Shown here: piece by piece, positions 1-4,049 of the stretch
Numbering within the stretch: position 1 is the first letter of the stretch
Layout of the letters: the number at the start of each line of letters is the position of its first letter
Origin: Gemmatimonadota bacterium
GTDB taxonomy: Bacteria > ARS69
Assembly (NCBI GenBank): GCA_021604925.1
Contig: BQJX01000248.1
Coordinates: 1 to 5,246, forward strand
DNA: 5,246 bases
Direction: 5' to 3'
Translations under genes and position numbers: made by a program
Notes under the pieces: model-generated
The model's database searches: none
What the model saw: the letters and a program-made list of their open reading frames with translations, nothing else
Told to the model about the DNA's origin: nothing

Positions 1-579
1 GTCTTTCTCGGATTCGTGGCGTTCTTCGTGCTCGGATCGCTGGCCACCCGCGCCGGCCGTCGGATCAAGGAGCGGAGGGGAATCGCGCAGGCCCGCGGCG
101 GCCGGCGCGGCGCGGCCCACGCGATTGCGAACGTGGGGGTCGCGGCCGTGCTCTCGCTGGGCGTGGTTGCCGGTGAACATCCCCAGTGGTTCCTGCTCGG
201 AGCCGTCGGCGCGCTGAGTACCGCGGCATTCGACACCGTCTCCAGCGAGATCGGACAGGCGTGGGGCCGCACCACGATTCTGCCCACCACGGGGCGGCGC
301 GTGCCGCCCGGCACCCAGGGCGGCGTGTCGTTGCTCGGCACCGCCGCCGGCCTCGCCGCAGCGGTCGCCGTGGCGGGCGTGTCCCTGGGCGGCAGTTCCC
401 ACGGAGCGCTCGGGTTCGGGATGGTGGTGGCCGGCGCGCTGCTCGGCTCCACGTTGGAGTCGCTGGCCGGGGCCACCCGGCAGGTCCGTGAACTCCTGGA
501 CAGCCACGCGTTGAACTTCTGCAACACCGCGGTTGGCGGCGGCACCGCGTACGCACTGGCGCGGTGGGCGGGCGTCTGA
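1..579 (+). CDS. DUF92/TMEM19-family integral membrane protein (5' end outside window)
   Basis: The reading frame is open from base 1 and ends at TGA 577-579, giving 192 visible residues. A GTG at 16 is probably internal, because the family's conserved N-terminal membrane region lies further upstream. Hydrophobic segments appear at about residues 1-12, 42-58, 63-78, 108-130, 135-156 and 170-190. Family-typical motifs are the basic G-GRR stretch after the first visible helix, DTVSSEIGQ (nt 232-258), PTTGRRVPPGTQGGVS (about nt 282-330) and the C-terminal HALNFCNT. DUF92 (TIGR00297/TMEM19) proteins are polytopic membrane proteins. Plant VTE6 and its cyanobacterial relative are phytyl-phosphate kinases, so a role in isoprenoid-phosphate metabolism is possible, but it is not established for bacterial members such as this. 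Its stop overlaps the start of the next gene by one base (TGATG), so the two are probably co-translated. Family assignment is confident; function is not. Confidence 0.85.
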   Translation, partial: VFLGFVAFFVLGSLATRAGRRIKERRGIAQARGGRRGAAHAIANVGVAAVLSLGVVAGEHPQWFLLGAVGALSTAAFDTVSSEIGQAWGRTTILPTTGRRVPPGTQGGVSLLGTAAGLAAAVAVAGVSLGGSSHGALGFGMVVAGALLGSTLESLAGATRQVRELLDSHALNFCNTAVGGGTAYALARWAGV

Positions 580-581
580 TG
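577..581 (+). promoter_or_regulatory. TGATG stop/start overlap (translational coupling)
   Basis: The TGA stop of the DUF92 gene (577-579) shares its final A with the ATG (579-581) of the transporter gene. The sequence just upstream, GGTGGGCGGG, is only a loose Shine-Dalgarno match. Re-initiation by ribosomes finishing the upstream gene is therefore the likely route of translation. Confidence 0.7.
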
Positions 582-1967
582 TTCGAGCGCTACCGGCCTC
601 TCGTGTTCGCCGTCGGTGTCCTGCTTCTGGTCGTCTCCGTGGTGCTGCCTGCCCCGGAGGGCCTGGGACCGGAGGGACTCCGCTGTCTCGGCGTGTTCGC
701 CGCCGGCGTGCTCTTCTGGGTGACCAACGTGCTTCCCCTGGCCGTCACCAGTCTGGCGGTGCTGGCGCTGCTGCCCCTGTTGGGCGTGATGAGCGCCGAC
801 GAGTCGTTCGCCCTCTTCGGCAATCGCGCGGTGTTCTTCATCCTGGGAGCCCTGGTGCTGGCCGCGTCCATGATCTCGACGGGACTCTCGTCGCGGCTGG
901 CGCTGCTCATGGTCTCGAGATTCGGGAAGAGCGCCCGTTCGTTCCTGATGGGAGTGCTGCTGTCGTCGGCGTTCCTGTCGTTCTGGATGCCGGAACACGC
1001 CGTGGCCGCCATGATGTTCCCGGTGGTGCTGGAGGTGGCGCGCGCGCTGAAGCTGCCCCCGATCCGGTCCCGCTACGGAAGCGCGCTCTTTCTGGCGCTG
1101 GCCTGGGGAGCGGTCATCGGAGGCATTGCCACGCTGCTGGGCGGGGCCCGGAATCCGCTCGCACTCGCCATCCTGTACCAGACCACGGGCCAGACGATCG
1201 GCTTCCTGGAGTGGATGCGCGTGGCCGTGCCCCTGTGCCTGATCCTGCTGGCCGCGGCCGGGTTTCTCCTGGACCGGATGGCCAAGGGGGATCCGGTGGA
1301 CATTGCGCCATGCCGGGAGATTTTGCTCCGCAAGCTGCGCGAGGCGGGGCCCATGTCGCGTCCCGAGCGGCGGCTGGCCTGGATCGGAATCGGAACGGTG
1401 GGGGCCTGGGCGTTTCTGGGTCACGAATTCGGTCTGGCGCAGATCTCGATCCTGTCCGCGGTGCTCCTGTTCGTGTTCCGCGTAACGGATTGGTCCGCCG
1501 TGGAGGAGAACGTGAACTGGGGGATCATCGTGATGTACGGGGGGGCCGTGGCGTTGGGGTCGGCACTGGTGCAGTCGGGAGCGGCCCATTGGCTGGCGGT
1601 GCAGCTGGCATCAAACGCCACGCTGGGTCCGGTCGCCATCCTGCTGGTGCTCGCCACGACCACGTTGGTGCTCACGGAGGGCATCTCGAACTCGGCGGCG
1701 GTGGCCGTGATCCTGCCCATCGCCCTGAGCCTCGCGGAGTACCGGGGGATCGCCAGCGACCAGCTGATCGTGTTCGTCGTGGCCCTTCCGGCCGGTCTCG
1801 CATTCTGCCTGCCCATGGGTAGCCCGCCGAACGCCATTGCCTACTCCGCCGGCTACTTCAAACTTCGGGATATCCTGGTACTGGGGCTGTTGCTGAAGCT
1901 GGTGGGCCTGGTGGCGCTTCTGGTGTTGATGTTCTGGGTGTGGCCCAGGTTTGGACTGACCATCTGA
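579..1967 (+). CDS. SLC13/DASS-family anion (dicarboxylate/sulfate-type) transporter
   Basis: A 462-aa inner-membrane protein of usual DASS length, predicted to import an anion such as a dicarboxylate or sulfate, probably coupled to Na+ or H+. The start is the ATG at 579 inside TGATG. A GTG at 564 in the same frame would overlap the upstream gene further and is less likely. Hydrophobic helices run throughout, with the expected inverted two-half layout. In the first half, WMPEHAVAAMMFPVV (residues 136-150) sits where characterised members carry Ser-Asn-Thr, followed by GGIATLLGGARNP (181-193). In the second half, TEGISNSAA (366-374) is a near-canonical Ser-Asn motif and LPMGSPPNAIA (411-421) is the typical SPPN loop. 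N-WGI--MYGGAVALG precedes the second half, as in the family. The next gene, a USP-like protein, begins 10 nt after the stop. Substrate and coupling ion cannot be read from sequence. Confidence 0.9.
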   Translation: MFERYRPLVFAVGVLLLVVSVVLPAPEGLGPEGLRCLGVFAAGVLFWVTNVLPLAVTSLAVLALLPLLGVMSADESFALFGNRAVFFILGALVLAASMISTGLSSRLALLMVSRFGKSARSFLMGVLLSSAFLSFWMPEHAVAAMMFPVVLEVARALKLPPIRSRYGSALFLALAWGAVIGGIATLLGGARNPLALAILYQTTGQTIGFLEWMRVAVPLCLILLAAAGFLLDRMAKGDPVDIAPCREILLRKLREAGPMSRPERRLAWIGIGTVGAWAFLGHEFGLAQISILSAVLLFVFRVTDWSAVEENVNWGIIVMYGGAVALGSALVQSGAAHWLAVQLASNATLGPVAILLVLATTTLVLTEGISNSAAVAVILPIALSLAEYRGIASDQLIVFVVALPAGLAFCLPMGSPPNAIAYSAGYFKLRDILVLGLLLKLVGLVALLVLMFWVWPRFGLTI

Positions 1968-1977
1968 GGGGGATGCT

Positions 1978-2547
1978 GTGCCAGTGAAGAAGAAGGGTCG
2001 CTGTCTGCTCGTACTGACCGCGCTGCGCTTCTCGGAAGGGTACGCGGCGGCGGCGCTGGCCTCCGCGCGCCGCCGAGGCGAGGAGGTGGTGCTCTGCCTG
2101 GTGGAAGACGGGGAGGTCTCCGAGACCGTCTCGCACCGGCTTCTGGACGGAGGCGCCCTCGGGGAGCGACTGGTGGCCGACCTTCGGGCCACCATCGATC
2201 ATGACCAGTCCGATCGGGGGCACTGGCATCTGGAAGAGGTGCGGGCGGAGGCGGCCGCCCTGGGCTTGAGCATTCAGACGCGGGAGATCTCCGGCGAGTT
2301 CGTGGCCTCGGTGAGGAAGGTCGCGCGGGAGCTGGAGGTGGATCGGATCCTGGTGGCCCGCGCGGGGCGCACGCGGATCGCGCGAGCACTCGGCGGCAGT
2401 CGGATCGAACGGCTTCGGCGCGCCTCGGACTGTCCGGTCGTGGTCTTCGAACTGTCCGGGGAGCAGGTTTCGGGCTTGGAGGAGGAAGAGCGGGCCTCCG
2501 TAGTCCCGCCGGAGTCCCCCGGGTCGGGCCCCGGCGGAACTCGTTGA
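1978..2547 (+). CDS. Universal stress protein (UspA-like) domain protein
   Basis: A 189-aa soluble protein. The start is GTG 1978, chosen because GAGGGGG (1966-1972), overlapping the transporter stop, is a good ribosome-binding site 5 nt upstream. The ATG at 1973 runs straight into a stop. Residues about 7-160 fit an alpha/beta USP fold: a first strand CLLVLTAL, a helix rich in Ala and Arg, a second strand EVVLCLVEDG, a later VDRILVARAG strand, and the closing GGSRIERLRRASDCPVVVFEL region. That last region corresponds to the GS-xxxx-V-----CPVLVV end of USPs. The family's ATP motif G-2x-G-9x-G-S/T is incomplete: the first glycine is replaced, while GGS is kept. The last 30 or so residues are an acidic, Pro/Gly-rich tail. 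It lies 10 nt after an SLC13 transporter gene, which suggests a regulatory partner of that transporter; this is inference from context. Confidence 0.75.
   Translation: MPVKKKGRCLLVLTALRFSEGYAAAALASARRRGEEVVLCLVEDGEVSETVSHRLLDGGALGERLVADLRATIDHDQSDRGHWHLEEVRAEAAALGLSIQTREISGEFVASVRKVARELEVDRILVARAGRTRIARALGGSRIERLRRASDCPVVVFELSGEQVSGLEEEERASVVPPESPGSGPGGTR
2503..2540 (+). repeat. GC-rich inverted repeat at the 3' end of the USP-like gene
   Basis: GTCCCGCCGG (2503-2512) and CCGGCGGAAC (2531-2540) are complementary at 9 of 10 positions with an 18-nt loop, ending just before the stop codon. The loop is itself rich in CCC/GGG. There is no T-run after it (TCGTTGATCT), so it is a weak candidate for a transcript-end hairpin rather than a proven terminator. 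It may simply reflect GC-rich coding of the Pro/Gly tail. Confidence 0.35.
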
Positions 2548-2701
2548 TCTCATGGGGCTTCCCGCTCGCGATTCAAAACGCGCCCCGACGCGACTGGGTC
2601 CTAAAACTATGTAAATAAACGTACTGCGGCGTACGTCTCAGGTACCGCATGAGGCCAATCGGCCAAGCGACCGCCCCAAACCAAAGACGGGCATCGACGT
2701 G
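2548..2701. other. Non-coding region with a locally AT-rich patch
   Basis: I see no convincing gene between the USP-like stop and the HU promoter. A minus-strand open frame here has no family resemblance. The stretch holds a possible bulged hairpin (GGGG 2554-2557 with CCCC 2583-2586, and inner CGCG pairs), an AT-rich patch at about 2601-2619 that contrasts with the rest of the window, and a GTAC-rich dyad annotated separately. Confidence 0.5.
2619..2636. repeat. Inverted repeat ACGTAC-N6-GTACGT
   Basis: Two perfect 6-bp arms (2619-2624 and 2631-2636) flank TGCGGC. CGTAC also recurs directly at 2620 and 2630, 10 bp (about one helical turn) apart, and another GTAC lies at 2642. It sits about 65-80 bp upstream of the -35 box of the first HU gene. 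A dimeric regulator site is possible but unproven. Confidence 0.4.
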
Positions 2702-2731
2702 TTGACCGCATCCAACGGCGTTTGGTATCCT
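2702..2731 (+). promoter_or_regulatory. Sigma70-type promoter for the first HU-family gene
   Basis: The -35 box TTGACC (2702-2707; 5 of 6 consensus bases) is followed by an 18-nt spacer and the -10 box TATCCT (2726-2731; 4 of 6). Transcription would start near 2738, giving a leader of about 80 nt before the ATG at 2818. Confidence 0.65.
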
Positions 2732-2757
2732 TTGTTGATCAGAGGTCGTTTCTTGCG

Positions 2758-2792
2758 GGATCTTCGGAGTGCCGCGGTGTGGCAACCGATCC
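2758..2792 (+). promoter_or_regulatory. Possible hairpin in the 5' leader of the first HU-family gene
   Basis: Within the predicted leader, three blocks pair in register: GGAT 2758-2761 with ATCC 2789-2792, CGG 2765-2767 with CCG 2786-2788, and TGCC 2770-2773 with GGCA 2781-2784. They close a 7-nt loop (GCGGTGT). The stem has a CTT bulge and a small AG/A internal loop. It ends about 10 nt before the ribosome-binding site GAGGGAG (2802-2808). A regulatory or stabilising role is inference. Confidence 0.35.
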
Positions 2793-2817
2793 TGGAACCT
2801 CGAGGGAGAATCGTGGC

Positions 2818-3111
2818 ATGACGAAGGCCGACTTGGTGGAACGGATCGCGAACTCGACTGGACTCACCAAGAAGGACACGGCGATGGCCGTCGATCACCT
2901 GATCAAGGCGGTGAAGGACGCGCTTCGCGAAGGACGTCATATCGAGATTCGGGGCTTTGGCACGTTCAAGGTCAAGCAGCGCAAGTCCCGGACCGCGAGG
3001 AATCCTAGAACGGGTGAACCTGTGCAACTCCCCCCGCGCAAGGTCGCCGTTTTCAAGGTCTCGAAGGAACTGAAAGACCGGATCTCAGAGAACGGCCTTT
3101 CCGGGTCCTGA
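2818..3111 (+). CDS. HU/IHF-family DNA-bending protein, divergent paralogue
   Basis: A 97-aa nucleoid-associated protein expected to dimerise and bend DNA. The start is ATG 2818, 9 nt after GAGGGAG (2802-2808). The open frame extends further upstream, but HU homology begins exactly at this Met (MTKADLVERIA). Helical N-terminal half: residues 1-40, with the TGLTKKD turn. GFGTF lies at 46-50, the basic DNA-binding arm at 51-75, and RNPRTGE at 61-67 with the DNA-intercalating Pro63. The C-terminal helix after the arm is KVAVFKVSKELKDRI. The usual PGK there is replaced by VSK, and a short SENGLSGS tail follows, so it is less canonical than the second HU encoded downstream at 3629. The two share the register of GFGxF and RNPxTGE exactly. 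It has its own promoter (2702-2731). HU versus IHF subtype cannot be settled; RTARNPRTGEPV is rather IHF-like. Confidence 0.93.
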   Translation: MTKADLVERIANSTGLTKKDTAMAVDHLIKAVKDALREGRHIEIRGFGTFKVKQRKSRTARNPRTGEPVQLPPRKVAVFKVSKELKDRISENGLSGS

Positions 3112-3125
3112 CTGAGACGGCACTG

Positions 3126-3151
3126 GCAGACTTCCGACACCTCTGGTCTGC
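3126..3151 (+). repeat. Weak inverted repeat after the first HU-family gene
   Basis: GCAGAC (3126-3131) and GTCTGC (3146-3151) are perfectly complementary with a 14-nt loop, just downstream of the HU stop. No T-run follows, so this is at best a poor terminator. Transcription may read through into the small HTH gene at 3200. Confidence 0.25.
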
Positions 3152-3199
3152 AACCCCGAAGCGTGGCCGACCCCCTGCGGCCTCGTGTGGAGCGAAGCC

Positions 3200-3385
3200 A
3201 TGGCAACCGAGATCATGGACATCAGTGAGGCGGCAACGTATCTGAACATCAAGAAGGGGACGCTCTACCGGCTGGCCAAGGCGGGCCAGATTCCCGGGAC
3301 GAAGATCGGCGGGCAGTGGCGCTTCAAGCGCGAGCGCCTGGACGATCTCTTCCGGCTCCCGGTGTCCCGGCGCCACGGACGGTAG
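3200..3385 (+). CDS. Excisionase/AlpA-type helix-turn-helix DNA-binding protein
   Basis: A 61-aa protein that is almost entirely one winged helix-turn-helix domain of the excisionase/MerR-like (HTH_17, TIGR01764) kind. The start is ATG 3200, 7 nt after GGAG (3189-3192). The in-frame GTG at 3185 would place this SD inside the gene. Domain features are MDISEAATYLNI (residues 6-17), the recognition-helix region KKGTLYRLAKAG (18-29), the family's turn IPGTKIGGQWRF (31-42) and the closing helix KRERLDDLF (43-51). A short basic tail SRRHGR follows. Such domains act as small DNA-binding regulators or directionality factors. No integrase, recombinase or att-like repeat is visible, so a stand-alone regulator is more likely than a phage excisionase. 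No clear promoter lies in the 88-nt gap from the upstream HU gene, so co-transcription with it is plausible. Confidence 0.88.
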   Translation: MATEIMDISEAATYLNIKKGTLYRLAKAGQIPGTKIGGQWRFKRERLDDLFRLPVSRRHGR

Positions 3386-3540
3386 GTTTCCGGCGGGCGA
3401 TTCCGGAGCGGCGGCGCCAGAGACGCAGCGCTTCGGGGCCGATCCCGGGATCCGGATCCGGTCCCGAGCGGAGCGGTAGGCGGGCCGGGGCGCTGCGGAC
3501 GCGGCGGACCGGAAACCCGCTTCCAGTGGGCCTTTCCCGG
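3386..3540. other. Non-coding GC-rich region upstream of the second HU gene
   Basis: No convincing gene is seen here. Open frames on both strands are arginine/proline-rich shadows typical of GC-rich DNA. The stretch is bounded by a 9-bp inverted repeat, GGTTTCCGG (3385-3393) and CCGGAAACC (3509-3517), and contains a cluster of overlapping palindromes at 3441-3461. Confidence 0.5.
3441..3461. repeat. Cluster of overlapping perfect palindromes
   Basis: Three perfect palindromes overlap: GATCCCGGGATC (3441-3452), GGATCCGGATCC (3448-3459) and CCGGATCCGG (3452-3461). They lie about 80-100 bp upstream of the -35 box of the second HU gene and about 55 bp after the HTH gene stop. They could be a binding site for a dimeric protein, or alternative hairpins in the 3' end of the HTH transcript. 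No T-run follows. Confidence 0.5.
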
Positions 3541-3569
3541 TTGACACGTCCCAGGGGCGTTGCTAGCTT
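3541..3569 (+). promoter_or_regulatory. Strong sigma70-type promoter with extended -10 for the second HU gene
   Basis: A perfect -35 box TTGACA (3541-3546), a 17-nt spacer and the -10 box TAGCTT (3564-3569) preceded by TGC (3561-3563), an extended -10 TGn motif. The start of transcription is expected near 3576, giving a leader of about 50 nt. Confidence 0.8.
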
Positions 3570-3613
3570 GCCCTCGGCTCTTCGTCCACTCGAGTTTCGC
3601 CACGTGTGTGTGC

Positions 3614-3621
3614 GGAGGAGG
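3614..3621 (+). promoter_or_regulatory. Near-perfect ribosome-binding site of the second HU gene
   Basis: GGAGGAGG lies 7 nt before ATG 3629. It decides against the nearer ATG at 3622, which directly abuts the site and opens only a 6-residue frame. Confidence 0.85.
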
Positions 3622-3628
3622 ATGAAAG

Positions 3629-3898
3629 ATGAACAAGGCTGAGCTCATCGACGCGGTGATCAAGCAGACGAGTCTGTCCAAGAAGGACGCCACGAACGCT
3701 GTCAACGCGACGATTCTGTCGATCAAGAAGGCGACCAAGAAGACGACCGGCGTTTCCATTGTCGGTTTCGGGAGTTTCAACACCGTCAAGCGGAAGGCTC
3801 GCAAGGGCCGGAACCCGCAGACGGGCGAGACGATTCAGATCAAGGCCTCCAAGAGCGTTCGTTTCCGCCCTGGAAAAGCCTTCAAGGAATCGCTGTAG
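3629..3898 (+). CDS. HU-family nucleoid DNA-binding protein
   Basis: An 89-aa HU homologue of standard length that compacts and bends chromosomal DNA as a dimer. The helical N-terminus MNKAELIDAV and the SLSKKDA turn (residues 15-21) are typical. GFGSF is at 46-50, followed by the basic beta arm with KRKARKGRNPQTGE (54-67) and the DNA-intercalating Pro63. The C-terminal RFRPGKAFKESL (78-89) retains the canonical PGK-x-hydrophobic-K helix. One variation is the TKKTTGVSI stretch (36-44), where many HU proteins have KKG-xVxL. Lysines are almost all AAG, and with the strong promoter, strong SD and dedicated terminator this suggests high expression. It is a monocistronic unit and the likely housekeeping HU; the gene at 2818 is its divergent paralogue. 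Confidence 0.95.
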   Translation: MNKAELIDAVIKQTSLSKKDATNAVNATILSIKKATKKTTGVSIVGFGSFNTVKRKARKGRNPQTGETIQIKASKSVRFRPGKAFKESL

Positions 3899-3931
3899 TA
3901 TTCTTCAAGCAGGTTTTGCCGAAGAGCCACT

Positions 3932-3978
3932 GGGAGCCGGCAGGTCGCGTTTCAGGCGCGACCTGCCGTTCCCGTTTT
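3932..3978 (+). terminator. Rho-independent terminator after the second HU gene
   Basis: A perfect 12-bp stem, CGGCAGGTCGCG (3938-3949) with CGCGACCTGCCG (3957-3968), closes a 7-nt loop. An outer GGGA/TCCC pairing (3932-3935 with 3970-3973) may extend it. A short, interrupted T-tract (TT, then GTTTT at 3974-3978) follows. It starts about 40 nt after the HU stop. Confidence 0.85.
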
Positions 3979-4049
3979 AGGGAATGTCGGGAACCCGAAC
4001 GGCTTTGCGTCGGTTCACCAGACACGCTCAATCTGACCAAGGGGTCGCC

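Noticed and set aside
533..1822. Long 429-codon plus-strand frame overlapping the transporter
   Set aside because: It is rich in Arg, Gly, Pro and Ala with no coherent motif. It is the GC-driven shadow of the SLC13 gene, which has full family motifs.
1611..2553. Several long minus-strand frames opposite the transporter end and the USP-like gene
   Set aside because: Their translations are Arg/Pro/Ser-rich without domain pattern, and they mirror real plus-strand genes.
2554..2586. Bulged hairpin after the USP-like gene as a terminator
   Set aside because: Only two 4-bp blocks with a large bulge and no T-run downstream.
2573..3027. Minus-strand frames over the HU upstream region
   Set aside because: No recognisable family and no ribosome-binding site. 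They run antisense to the promoter and to the HU gene.
3053..3804. Minus-strand frames across the HTH and second HU region
   Set aside because: They overlap confidently assigned genes and a strong promoter, with Pro/Arg-rich translations typical of shadows.
3988..3999. Short dyad TCGGGAACCCGA after the HU terminator
   Set aside because: The arms are only 5 bp in GC-rich sequence, with no link to a clear promoter; too likely by chance.
4005..4034. Promoter-like TTGCGT - 18 nt - CAATCT before the secreted protein gene
   Set aside because: Weak boxes, and the implied transcript start would fall about 9 nt before the ATG, inside or right at the ribosome-binding site.
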